Below are positions 46,702 through 54,626 of a stretch of DNA of 64,000 bases, in pieces. This stretch comes from JAGNNV01 sp031412915 (GTDB lineage: Bacteria > Acidobacteriota > Vicinamibacteria > Fen-336 > JAGNNV01). The notes under the pieces were generated by a model. That model did not search any database. It was given only the letters and a program-made list of their open reading frames with translations, and was not told the DNA's origin. The DNA is taken from assembly GCA_031412915.1 (NCBI GenBank), contig JANODX010000123.1, forward strand, positions 81,619 to 145,618. Direction: 5' to 3'. How positions within the stretch are numbered: the first letter of the stretch is position 1; every line of letters starts with the position of its first letter. The position numbers and the translations under genes were made by a program.

Positions 46702-47577
46702 TCACTTGCCGGTCAGGACGCGAACCCGTGCGAAGAGCCCGGGCCGGAGTCTCAGGTCGCGATTGTCGAAACGCGCTTCGGCCAGAAACGTGCGGGTGAG
46801 AGGATCGATCGCTCCGCCCGCCACCGAAATCACGCCCCCGAACTTCACTCCCGGATAGGCGTCGACTTCGGCTTCGACACCCTGGCCCTTGCGAACAAGG
46901 GTGAGGTCGGTCTCGCGTACGCGGAACCGCAGCTTGAGGGGGGCCAGCTGGACGATGACGAAAGCCGGCGTGGCCTCGGCCAGTCGTTCCCCCACATTGA
47001 CGCGCCGCCGCTCGACCACCCCCTGAAACGGCGCCTTCAGCACCGAATCGTTGCGACGGGTCTGGGCGAGGCTCAAACGAGCATTGGCCCCGTCGAGTTG
47101 CGCCTTCGCCTGTTCGAAGACACTCGCCGAACGAAGGCTGGCCGCCTCCGAGACGGAACCCTTGGCCACCAGTTCCGTCTTCCGCTGGGCATCGCGCTCC
47201 GCTTCGTGCAGGGCGGCCTGGGCGCGCGCCACCTCGGCCGCGGCCTGCTTCACGTCCAGATCGAGGTACTCCGTCTCGAGTTCGAGGAGGACGGTGCCGG
47301 TCTGGACCAGGGAGCCCTCGTCGACCATCACGCTCTTCACCCGTCCGCCGATGCGCGGCGTCAGCTCCGACCTCTGCGCGGACACGAACTCTCCCGAGTA
47401 TCGCGACGAGAGCGCGGCCGAGTCCTGCCCCGCTTTCTCGACGGCCGCCGCGAGCTCACGGACATCCCTCGGCATGGCCCTCGGGGGAGGAGTGGAGGTC
47501 GGAGGCGTTTGAGCGACGGCGGAAGGCGTCCCCAGCCAGAGGGCGGCGGCGAGGACGAACCCTGTTTCATTTTTCAT
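46702..47577 (-). CDS. RND efflux periplasmic adaptor
   Basis: 291 residues, on the short side for membrane-fusion proteins. A signal peptide (FVLAAALWLGTPSAVA) is followed by a lipoyl half-motif (RIGGRVKSVMVDEGSLVQTG), a helical hairpin rich in Ala/Glu (KQAAAEVARAQAALHEAERD), the second lipoyl half (LKAPFQGVVERRRVNVGE) and a beta-barrel. The membrane-proximal domain seems short or absent. It bridges the RND pump and TolC. The start overlaps the TolC stop by four bases. Confidence 0.88.
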   Translation of the reverse strand: MKNETGFVLAAALWLGTPSAVAQTPPTSTPPPRAMPRDVRELAAAVEKAGQDSAALSSRYSGEFVSAQRSELTPRIGGRVKSVMVDEGSLVQTGTVLLELETEYLDLDVKQAAAEVARAQAALHEAERDAQRKTELVAKGSVSEAASLRSASVFEQAKAQLDGANARLSLAQTRRNDSVLKAPFQGVVERRRVNVGERLAEATPAFVIVQLAPLKLRFRVRETDLTLVRKGQGVEAEVDAYPGVKFGGVISVAGGAIDPLTRTFLAEARFDNRDLRLRPGLFARVRVLTGK

Positions 47578-48878
47578 TTGAAGTTCTCCAATGCGACATC
47601 GGCAAGCGAACCAGCGGCGAGCCAGGCCGTGGCCTCGCCCCGCAGCACGGCGAACTTCGCCTCAATGAGGCCCCGTCGCGCTTCGGAAAGCGCGGACTCG
47701 GCCACTTGAAGATCGAGGGCGGTGGCCTCGCGCTGCTCATACAGGTCGCGGGCCTGAGCGTACTCGGCCTCCGCCGCCTTCAACTGGTCGTCCGCCAGAA
47801 GCTTCGATCGGCGCGCCGCTTCGAGTAGAGCGAGAGACTGGCGAACGTCCTCACTCGCCTGACGCTTCGCTTCGGCCAGGCTCACCTCCGCCTGGTGAAG
47901 GCGGGCGGACGCGATCCTGACCTTGGCCCCCACTTCCCCGCCCTGGAAGACGGGAATGGTGAAGCGGAGGGCGGCATAGCCGTAGCCATCCGACGGAAAA
48001 CGCGACTTCTGTTTGATGTAGCCGAGGTCGGCGTAGACGACTGGCAGGTAGGCGCCCCGCTGTTTCAGGACCTCCAGATCGGCGATCCGAACCGTGGTCT
48101 CCGCCTGTTTGACCTCCGGGCGCGTGCGGGCGCGAGCTTCGAGGGTGTCCTGGGCGAGGACGGGAAGGCTGATCTCGGTGGTCTCGTCGAGAGGTCCGAG
48201 TTCGCTTTCACCTCCGTCAATGGCGAGCGCTATGCGCAGGCGGGATCTCGCCTGAATGAGGTCGGCCTCGGCGCTCGACACCTGCCGGAGCGCCGACTTG
48301 TAGGCGGTTTCGGCGCGCAGCACGTCGATCCGGGTGACCTCCCCGGCCTCGAACAGCGCCTGGGCCTGCTCGATTCGCTTCTCGGCCAGCACCGCGGCCT
48401 GCTTTTCCACGTCGATGAGGGCCTGCGACTGGACCGCGGTGGCATAGTCCGCGATGACCCGCAGAGCGATGCGATCCCGGCTATAGAGTTGGGCGTCGCG
48501 GGCCAGAGTGACGCCTTCCTTCGATTGGTTGTAGAGCCGGAACTCGCGCCGGCCCGCATAGACCGGCTGCTGAAGAGTGACCCGCGTGCTCCAGTCGTTT
48601 CCCGGGAGGATGACCCGGCGATCGAGCCCCGACCCAAAGGCGGCCTCGTCCGAGTTGCGGACGAGGCTTCCCGTGATGCTGACGCGAGGAAGGACGAGCG
48701 ACTTCGTGGCGTCACGCTGAGCGATGGCGGCGCCGACCTCGTCCTGGGCGCGCAGGCCCGAGGGCGAAAGCAGAAACGCGCGATCCAGGGCCGCGCGAAG
48801 AGTCAGACGCGGGGGCCCGGGCTCGGTGGGAGTGGGGGCCTGAGCCAGGAGGCCTGCGGCCAGTATCAAATCAATCAT
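47574..48878 (-). CDS. TolC-family outer-membrane efflux protein
   Basis: 434 residues with a signal peptide (LILAAGLLAQAPTP). Two internally similar halves of long helices and strands are seen: LTLRAALDRAFLLSP with QDEVGAAIAQRD, and later EARARTRPEVKQAETTVRIADLEVLKQRGAYLPV. C-terminal helices are LFEAGEVTRIDVL-like and RDLYEQREATALDLQVAES. It forms the outer-membrane channel of the tripartite pump encoded with it. Four-base overlaps with tetR upstream and the adaptor downstream. Confidence 0.9.
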   Translation of the reverse strand: MIDLILAAGLLAQAPTPTEPGPPRLTLRAALDRAFLLSPSGLRAQDEVGAAIAQRDATKSLVLPRVSITGSLVRNSDEAAFGSGLDRRVILPGNDWSTRVTLQQPVYAGRREFRLYNQSKEGVTLARDAQLYSRDRIALRVIADYATAVQSQALIDVEKQAAVLAEKRIEQAQALFEAGEVTRIDVLRAETAYKSALRQVSSAEADLIQARSRLRIALAIDGGESELGPLDETTEISLPVLAQDTLEARARTRPEVKQAETTVRIADLEVLKQRGAYLPVVYADLGYIKQKSRFPSDGYGYAALRFTIPVFQGGEVGAKVRIASARLHQAEVSLAEAKRQASEDVRQSLALLEAARRSKLLADDQLKAAEAEYAQARDLYEQREATALDLQVAESALSEARRGLIEAKFAVLRGEATAWLAAGSLADVALENFK

Positions 48879-49495
48879 GACTTCTTTCTTCTCCCTGAAA
48901 GTCCGTTCAAGAGGAGGTCGGACAGAAACTCGGCGTCGTTCTCGAGCTTAGGACCGGCAGGCTCCGGAATCCGCCGGTAGATGACGGCCGCCACCGTCTC
49001 GGAGAGAAACAGGGCGAGGCGGTGCGAGTCTTCCCCGCATCCTCCGGCCTCCTCGAAGTAGCGGGTGAGTCGATCCACGTACATCTGTTTCTGGGGAGGA
49101 GCCGTTTCCCTCCGGGCGTCGCATGAAGGATCGAAGCCTCCGGGAAAGCGCACTTCGAATTGAACGCGATACAGATCTCGGCGCTCGTCGAAGAAGCGGA
49201 GTTTCGTGAGCACGAGTTCCCGAATCGTTTCCTCGAACGGCAGACCCCGCGCGAAGACCACCTCGAGTTTCTCCAGTAGTTGCGAGAGTGCCGCCTCGCT
49301 CACCCGCTGCAGGAGTTGATCGCGGTCCTTGAAGTAGAGGTACAAGGTCCCCTTGGCGATGCCGGACTCGTCGGCGATGTCCTGCATGGTGGCGCCTGCG
49401 CCCTTGCGAGCGATGGCGCGAAGCGCACCCTCGGTAATGGACTCGACGCGAAATCGTTCGAGGAGAGCCTCCCGCGTATCTGACTGTCTGGTCAC
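48875..49495 (-). CDS. TetR-family repressor of the efflux operon
   Basis: 206 residues. The N-terminal HTH is typical: GALRAIARKGAGATMQDIADESGIAKGTLYLYFKDRDQLL. The C-terminal ligand-binding helices are divergent, with FLSETVAAVIYRR near the end. It is the first gene of the tetR-tolC-adaptor-RND operon, and a 28-bp palindrome lies seven bases upstream of its ATG, so autoregulation by operator binding is strongly suggested. The inducing ligand is unknown. Confidence 0.92.
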   Translation of the reverse strand: MTRQSDTREALLERFRVESITEGALRAIARKGAGATMQDIADESGIAKGTLYLYFKDRDQLLQRVSEAALSQLLEKLEVVFARGLPFEETIRELVLTKLRFFDERRDLYRVQFEVRFPGGFDPSCDARRETAPPQKQMYVDRLTRYFEEAGGCGEDSHRLALFLSETVAAVIYRRIPEPAGPKLENDAEFLSDLLLNGLSGRRKKS

Positions 49496-49502
49496 TCTGA
49501 TT

Positions 49503-49530
49503 ACCGTCGGTCATTCTAATGACTGACGGT
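49503..49530. promoter_or_regulatory. 28-bp palindromic TetR operator
   Basis: ACCGTCGGTCATT (49503-49515) and AATGACTGACGGT (49518-49530) are inverted repeats with a 2-bp centre and one mismatch in 13. The site starts seven bases upstream of the tetR ATG. The half-site form (TGACNGACGGT) and length fit TetR-family operators. Binding here would block the whole efflux operon. Confidence 0.85.
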
Positions 49531-49553
49531 CACTCCGGCAAGCTCTCTCCTGC

Positions 49554-50240
49554 CTAGGTCTCGGCGGTTGGCCCCACACGCGCGCGGTATTCCGCGGCCA
49601 CGCGCCACGCCGCGAAGGCGAAACCAGACTGGGCGGCCAGGCTCAGTAGCTCATCAAGTAACTGGATCCAAACGGATTGAGAGATCAGACTCCGCATGCC
49701 GGCCACGACTATCATCGCCCCGAGGTTCAGAATGAAGAGTGCCGCCGCCATGTGCAGCTGCCGCTTCAGACCGAGAACCGCGGCCAGAAGACACGTGGCC
49801 GCACAGCCGGCCAGGGCGAAACCAACGAGGGCTGTTTTCCAGGCATCGCCACCCAAAGACGCCTCGAGGTACAAGGCCGCGAGCAGGAAAAGCCACGAGA
49901 TCCCCGTCGGCGCGATCCACGGATCTCGGGCGGGACTGTGCCCCTGAACCGTCGCCCACCCCCGAAACAGAGCCCCGGCCATCAATGTGAATCCCGGGCC
50001 GCAAAAGACATACAGACTCGTCTGCAGCAGCGGGATCGCCTCACCCGAAACCGCCAGGGCGAGATTCGAACAGGCACCCGCGAGAGCGCCCAGCATGACC
50101 AGGACGAAGCCGGAGAGCGCCATGCTTCGGCAGCGCGAGTCGAGCCGATCGACGAGCCGGGCGAGAAAGAAGAGCCCAAGCGAAAGGAAGAAGACGGGCG
50201 CAAAGTCCAGAAGCGCCAGGGCGATTGGGATGATCATCAA
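49554..50240 (-). CDS. Multi-pass membrane protein of unknown function
   Basis: 228 residues with about seven predicted membrane helices (ALLDFAPVFFLSLGLFFLA, LSGFVLVMLGALAGACSN, ISWLFLLAALYLEA, ALVGFALAGCAATCLLAAVLG). The pattern of helices with short loops recalls small integral membrane domains of unknown role. No catalytic residues are apparent. It is monocistronic, 23 bp beyond the operator palindrome of tetR. Confidence 0.6.
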   Translation of the reverse strand: MMIIPIALALLDFAPVFFLSLGLFFLARLVDRLDSRCRSMALSGFVLVMLGALAGACSNLALAVSGEAIPLLQTSLYVFCGPGFTLMAGALFRGWATVQGHSPARDPWIAPTGISWLFLLAALYLEASLGGDAWKTALVGFALAGCAATCLLAAVLGLKRQLHMAAALFILNLGAMIVVAGMRSLISQSVWIQLLDELLSLAAQSGFAFAAWRVAAEYRARVGPTAET

Positions 50241-50303
50241 ACGCCGCCGAGTTTACGTGGACGCGACCGGGCCGTCGAAGCCGCCCAAGCGTCGGGGCCT
50301 GGC

Positions 50304-50651
50304 TTACGTCTTTGCCCGGCCGGTGGCAAGGGCTTTCGCCAAGGCCTTCGGCGCTTTGCCGCGCCAGGCTTCGCCGAGAAGATCCGCAACCTGTCTCTTG
50401 TCGGCCTTCGCAAGATGAACGGTCACGCCCGCGAGCTTCTTGCCCCACCACAATTCCGCGAACGCGCCTGGATCGGTGGACGTGGCGGCCGATACTTCAT
50501 CGGGTCCGAGCATGATCCGAATCGTTCGGCCGTCCGGAACCGTGGCGAAGATCTTCTTCCTCACCCGGAAGGAAGGCATTCCGAAATGATCCTCCTCGGT
50601 GGCCTCGGGAAGGGAAAGAGCGATGCGGCGGGCTTCCGCCAGGGTCAGCAC
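50304..50651 (-). CDS. YjbR/MmcQ-family DNA-binding-like protein
   Basis: 115 residues from the GTG at 50651; a longer frame (to 50765) would overlap the end of the methyltransferase gene, so the internal start is preferred but not certain. YjbR-type sequence: LTLAEARRIALSLPEATEEDHFGMPSFRVRKKIFATV, then WWGKKLAGVTVHLAKAD. These cytosolic proteins share a double-wing fold and a suggested DNA-binding role; function is not established. Likely expressed with the menaquinone genes upstream on the same strand. Confidence 0.75.
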   Translation of the reverse strand: MLTLAEARRIALSLPEATEEDHFGMPSFRVRKKIFATVPDGRTIRIMLGPDEVSAATSTDPGAFAELWWGKKLAGVTVHLAKADKRQVADLLGEAWRGKAPKALAKALATGRAKT

Positions 50652-50740
50652 GGCTGAAGTCTCGCGCCCTTCGGGGGGCAGGACAAGCCGCTCCAGCCGA
50701 TAGGGAGGCCGTGCTGCGGGAAAACGGCGGACTGCACCGG

Positions 50741-51451
50741 CTAAGCCACGCCCACGTGCAGCCACGCGATGCCGAACGTCAGGGGCTGGGACTTCACATC
50801 GTTGAGCCCCGCCTTCCGCATCAGCGCGCCGAAGCCCTGAGGCGTCTCGAAGTTGGCCACCGACTTCGGAAGGTACGAGTAAGCCGCACGGTTGCTCACC
50901 AGGGCCCCGATCTGCGGCAGGATGTGGTTGAAGTAGAGACGGAAGATCGTGCCCACGACGCCCGTCGTATCGTGAAACTCGAGAACCACGACCCGTCCGC
51001 CGGGCTTGACCACGCGGCTCATCTCCCTAACGCCATGCGCGCGGTCGAGCACGTTCCGAATTCCAAACGCGATCGAAGCTCCGTCGAAGCAGTCGTCGCC
51101 AAAGGGCAAACGCTCGGCATCGCCCTGGCAGACCCGGGCCTCTTTGTGCCCGAACGCCGCGAACTTCGGTCGCACCAGACGCAACATGCCGAGTGACAGG
51201 TCGGCGCCCACGCTGCTCGCGGCGCCCGCGTTCAACTCCTCGAGCAGCAGATCACCGGTGCCGGTGGCGAGATCCAGGATGCGGTCCCCGGGTTTGACCT
51301 CCAGGGCCCGCACGGCCTTCCGCCGCCACGCAACGTCGATGCGGGCCGACAGGACGCGGTTCAGGAGGTCGTACCTGGGTGCTATGGCGTCGAACATCGC
51401 CCGGACGTTGTCCTTCTCGGGCCTTCCCGGGGTCGGCGCGGTGGCGGTCAC
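50741..51451 (-). CDS. ubiE: Demethylmenaquinone/ubiquinone C-methyltransferase
   Basis: 236 residues of the UbiE/MenG family. Motifs are MFDAIAPRYDLLNRVLS near the N-terminus, the SAM loop ILDLATGTGDLLLEEL and the family stretch GDAERLPFGDDCFDGASIAFGIRN, with KPGGRVVVLEF. It adds the last C-methyl group in menaquinone (or ubiquinone). It is third in a run amidohydrolase-ubiA-ubiE with ATGA overlaps, which points to quinone synthesis as their common task. Confidence 0.92.
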   Translation of the reverse strand: MTATAPTPGRPEKDNVRAMFDAIAPRYDLLNRVLSARIDVAWRRKAVRALEVKPGDRILDLATGTGDLLLEELNAGAASSVGADLSLGMLRLVRPKFAAFGHKEARVCQGDAERLPFGDDCFDGASIAFGIRNVLDRAHGVREMSRVVKPGGRVVVLEFHDTTGVVGTIFRLYFNHILPQIGALVSNRAAYSYLPKSVANFETPQGFGALMRKAGLNDVKSQPLTFGIAWLHVGVA

Positions 51452-52344
51452 TTGAGGAAACTCGCGATCAGGACCGTCACGAGGTAAAGCACGCCGATCC
51501 AGCCGTTCACCGTAAAGAACGCGGCGTCGACCTTCGACAGATCATCGGCCTTCACCAGGGAATGCTCGTGAACGAAAAGCGCGGCGATCAGGGCCAGACC
51601 GACGAAATAGGACCAGTGAAGAGGAGTCACCAGGGCAACGGCGACCAGGAACACGATGGCGAGGACGTGGGCCGCTCTCGCCAGCATCAATGCTCGGGGA
51701 ATGCCGAAGCGGACCGGAATCGAATGCAGGGACATCGTGTGATCGAACTCAACATCCTGGCACGAATAGAGAATGTCGAAGCCGCCCACCCAGAAGAGCA
51801 CGGCGAGGCCGATGGGGATGGGCGTCAACTCGAACTGCCCGCGCACGGCGAGCCACGCGCCCACGGGGGCGATGGCCAGGGACAGGCCGAGAACCGCATG
51901 CGACAGCATGGTGAAGCGCTTCGTCCAGGAATAACCAAAGACGATGGCGAGGGCGACGGGCGAGAGAGCGAGGCACAGGGGATTGAGGCGTGAAGCCGCG
52001 AAGACCAGGGCCGCCCCCGCCGCGATCACGAAAGAAAGGACCTGGGGCCGGGACAGGATGCCGGCGGGGATCTCGCGCTTTTCCGTGCGCGGATTCTTCG
52101 CATCAAGGTCGGAGTCGAGCCACCGGTTGTAGCCCATGGCCGCGCTGCGCGCCGCGACCATCGCCACGATCACCCAGAGCAGCTTCCCGGGATCAAACCC
52201 TTCGCACCGCGACGCCAGGACGAACGCGGCCAGGGCGAAGGGCATGGCGAAGATCGAATGTGGAAACTTGATCATCCGGCCGAAGGTGACGATGCGGCCG
52301 AGGGGAGATGTGGGCTGGACGCTGGGGTTCGGCCCGCCGGTCAT
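51448..52344 (-). CDS. UbiA-family prenyltransferase (MqnP/UbiA)
   Basis: 298 residues with nine-helix topology. The two aspartate motifs that bind prenyl diphosphate through Mg2+ are YNRWLDSDLDAKNPRTEKREI and DILYSCQDVEFDHTMSLHSI. In menaquinone makers using the futalosine route the equivalent enzyme is MqnP. The amidohydrolase gene overlapping its start and the ubiE gene overlapping its stop favour that route, but classic 4-hydroxybenzoate prenylation cannot be excluded from this gene alone. Confidence 0.88.
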   Translation of the reverse strand: MTGGPNPSVQPTSPLGRIVTFGRMIKFPHSIFAMPFALAAFVLASRCEGFDPGKLLWVIVAMVAARSAAMGYNRWLDSDLDAKNPRTEKREIPAGILSRPQVLSFVIAAGAALVFAASRLNPLCLALSPVALAIVFGYSWTKRFTMLSHAVLGLSLAIAPVGAWLAVRGQFELTPIPIGLAVLFWVGGFDILYSCQDVEFDHTMSLHSIPVRFGIPRALMLARAAHVLAIVFLVAVALVTPLHWSYFVGLALIAALFVHEHSLVKADDLSKVDAAFFTVNGWIGVLYLVTVLIASFLK

Positions 52345-53546
52345 GCGAGACCTCGAGCCGGGACCGCTTCGTGGAGAAGGAACGCCGCGGGATCAGCCGG
52401 GGCGGCGCCGGCGAACGGCAGGGCGGCGAATCTCGCGGGGGCGCCCGGGCGGATCTCGCCAAGCCTGTCGAAGCCAAGGGCGAGCGCTCCTCCCCGCGTG
52501 AGGGCATGCAGAAGGACGGTCTTCGGGATACGCGGGAACTTCCGGGCGAGGAGCCGCGCGTCTTCGAGAACATCCAGGGAGGGACAACTCGCGAGAGAGT
52601 CGCTGCCAAGCGCGAGCGGGACCCCGGTTCCGAGGAGCAGGGCGAGGGGCGGCACTCCGTTTCCCAGGAACTCGTTGCTGCGCGGACAGAGCACGGCGAC
52701 CGCACCTCGCTCGGCCAGAAGCTTCGCGTCCGTCTCGCTCACGCGGACACAGTGGACGGCCAGCAGCCCCGGAGCGAGGACGCCCAGCTCGTCCAGATAC
52801 CGGACGGGCGACATCCCGGGGGCTTTGAACGGAATGGGCCCGACCCGGCGATCGAGAAATTCGCGCCAGTCTCCCCCGCCACCAAGGAGGAAATCGTCCT
52901 CGGGCTGGGATTCAGCGACGTGAATGGACCGCACGCCCCCATCCATCATGAGAAGTTCGAACAGTTCGCGGGAGATCGAGTGCGGGGCGTGGGCCGCCAG
53001 TTCGATGCGGACGCGCGGGCTCGGTTTCGCGTTCGCGGCGGCGCGCATCGTCTTCGTCTGCTCGAACACCGCGGATGCTTTCGCGGGATCGAAGCCGAGA
53101 ATCTCGTGAAGCACGAGGGCGTGGAGGGACGACTCCTCGAGCGGACCGACCGCGGCGAGCGAATTCGTCACATCGGCGACCGCCACCGTCCCGCCGGCCT
53201 CCAGTGCGACCACGGCCTTCCGGATCGCGACCGGTATCTCACCAACGGGTCGCTCCGCGCGAACCCGCAACTGGTCCTCGATCCAGGCGACGAAACCGCG
53301 ATCGGCGGACAAAGCACCTTCGAGGTGAGACAGTTCGAGGTGGGTGTGCGCGTTCACGAAGCCGGGCATGAGAATGGTCTGGCCGAGATCGATCTCGGTC
53401 ATATCCCTGCCGCGAGGTCGATCGCTCGTCGCCCCCACGAAGGTGACGACACCGTCTCGAACCGCCACGAACCCATCGCGGATCGGCGCGGACGTCACCG
53501 GCAACACGAACGCCGCGCGATACAGTGTCTCGGTCGTGGCGATCAA
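52341..53546 (-). CDS. Amidohydrolase, probable aminodeoxyfutalosine deaminase
   Basis: 401 residues of the adenosine/cytosine-deaminase branch of the amidohydrolases. Metal motif MPGFVNAHTHLELSHL (HxH), LAAHAPHSIS, and the catalytic HCVRVSE, RSNEFLGNG and LGSDSLASCPSLDVL segments are present. No signal peptide is seen. The last is typical of MqnX/aminofutalosine deaminases and related guanine/chlorohydrolase enzymes. Overlap with ubiA and the nearby ubiE favours the futalosine menaquinone pathway. No mqnA, mqnC or mqnD is present in this window to confirm. Confidence 0.78.
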   Translation of the reverse strand: MIATTETLYRAAFVLPVTSAPIRDGFVAVRDGVVTFVGATSDRPRGRDMTEIDLGQTILMPGFVNAHTHLELSHLEGALSADRGFVAWIEDQLRVRAERPVGEIPVAIRKAVVALEAGGTVAVADVTNSLAAVGPLEESSLHALVLHEILGFDPAKASAVFEQTKTMRAAANAKPSPRVRIELAAHAPHSISRELFELLMMDGGVRSIHVAESQPEDDFLLGGGGDWREFLDRRVGPIPFKAPGMSPVRYLDELGVLAPGLLAVHCVRVSETDAKLLAERGAVAVLCPRSNEFLGNGVPPLALLLGTGVPLALGSDSLASCPSLDVLEDARLLARKFPRIPKTVLLHALTRGGALALGFDRLGEIRPGAPARFAALPFAGAAPADPAAFLLHEAVPARGLA

Positions 53547-53576
53547 GAGGAGCGTCTCAATTCAAGCGGTCCCGAT

Positions 53577-53758
53577 GGTCCCTTCGACAGGCTCAGGGAC
53601 CGCCCTTCCATCAGTTCAGTTGCTGGCAAGGCGTTCATTGGGTGAGGCTGCCTGCGCTGAGCCTGCGTGCGCTGAGCCTGTCGAAGCGCCGCAGCGTCGA
53701 AGCCACCGACGGTCCCATCGACGCTTCGGCCACGCTCAGCGCAGGCAAGCTCAGGGGC
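53577..53758. repeat. Hairpin repeats of the TCGACRRGCTC-loop family
   Basis: Arms GGTCCCT (53577-53583)/AGGGACC (53595-53601) enclose the loop TCGACAGGCTC. Further on, longer variants with GCCTGCGCTGAGCCTGCGTGCGCTGAGC and CGACGCTTCGGCCACGCTCAG follow up to 53758. The cluster separates the amidohydrolase start from the ridA stop. Confidence 0.8.
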
Positions 53759-53770
53759 CGGCCTTCCACG

Positions 53771-54172
53771 TCAGGCTTTGTCAGGCAGCACCGCGATGCA
53801 GTCGATTTCGACGCGGAGATCCTCGCCGGGGAGTCCGGCAACCTGCACCGTGGTGCGGGCCGGCTTGTGTCCCGCAAACATCCGCTCGTAAACCGCGTTC
53901 ATCTTGGGGAAGTCCTTCATGTCCATGAGGAAGACGCCGCAACGCAGGACATGCTGCAGGTCGGTTCCCGCGGCTTTCAGAATCGTCTCGGCGTTCTTGA
54001 GGGTCTGTTCGGTCTGGGCCTCCACGCTGGCCGCGGTGAGACCCGTGACGGGGTCGCGACCCGCCTGGCCGGAGACGAATACGAGACGCTCGAACCCCGT
54101 GCCCGGGGAGTATGGCCCCACCGGCTTGGGCAGGTTATCGGCCTGTATCTTTCGGATCGGTGAGTTGGACAA
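53771..54172 (-). CDS. RidA/YjgF/UK114-family enamine/imine deaminase
   Basis: 133 residues starting at a TTG. The Rid fold is complete: PKPVGPYSPGTGFERLVFVSGQ, TLKNAETILKAAG, and the C-terminal PARTTVQVAGLPGEDLRVEIDCIAV with the active-site arginine preceding VEID. It hydrolyses reactive 2-aminoacrylate-type enamines in the cytosol. It is flanked on both sides by hairpin repeats, so it appears to be a single-gene unit. Confidence 0.92.
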   Translation of the reverse strand: MSNSPIRKIQADNLPKPVGPYSPGTGFERLVFVSGQAGRDPVTGLTAASVEAQTEQTLKNAETILKAAGTDLQHVLRCGVFLMDMKDFPKMNAVYERMFAGHKPARTTVQVAGLPGEDLRVEIDCIAVLPDKA

Positions 54173-54285
54173 GCGTTTCTAGCTCCTTGAATTGGGTTCG
54201 CAATGCTAAACGGGAATGGGGCCCATGGTCACTGCGCGCCGCGGACGGACTTCGTTCGTGACGGCTGAAAGAGACGCGGCCCAGC

Positions 54286-54333
54286 GGTCCCTGAGCCAGC
54301 CTGCGCTGAGCCTGTCGAAGCGTCGAAGGGACC
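54286..54333. repeat. Hairpin repeat of the TCGACRRGCTC-loop family
   Basis: Arms GGTCCCT (54286-54292) and AGGGACC (54327-54333) enclose a longer loop ending CTGTCGAAGCGTCGA. Immediately adjacent to copy C of the structured repeat. Confidence 0.75.
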
Positions 54334-54357
54334 GCCCGGTGATTTGGCGAAGATGGA

Positions 54358-54545
54358 GTGGATCCCGTGGGCGAGACGGACATGCCCATCCTGCGGGATT
54401 TTGGGCCCGAGTCGCCGGACTCCGTTTCGCGGAGTTCGGGGCCCAGTAAGCGACGAGCCGAGTAGCGATTCCGCTCTTCACCGATCAGCCCGAGGTGAGG
54501 AGCGGTCCCGCTGGAGGGCATGTCCGTCTCGCCCTTGGGATCCGC
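54358..54545 (+). repeat. Structured dispersed repeat, copy C
   Basis: 188 bp, same orientation as copy B. Terminal arms read GTGGATCCCGTGGGCGAGAC and, reversed at the right end, GCGGATCCCAAGGGCGAGAC. Inner stem TTGGGCCCGA (54401-54410) faces TCGGGGCCCAG, and an extra hairpin ACTCCG/CGGAGT (54419-54435) lies between. Arms differ from copy B in matched positions on both sides. The flanks beyond the arms do not match A and B. Confidence 0.85.
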
Positions 54546-54626
54546 GGGCCACCTGGACCAGGCCCCGTAGGATCGCTGCGTCGGAAGCCCCAGCGCCTTC
54601 CCGCGCTTACCAAAGACAGCGACCGG
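54546..54626. other. Spacer, nothing recognised
   Basis: About 80 bp between the repeat and the DUF4139 stop; I see no gene or repeat in it. Confidence 0.4.
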
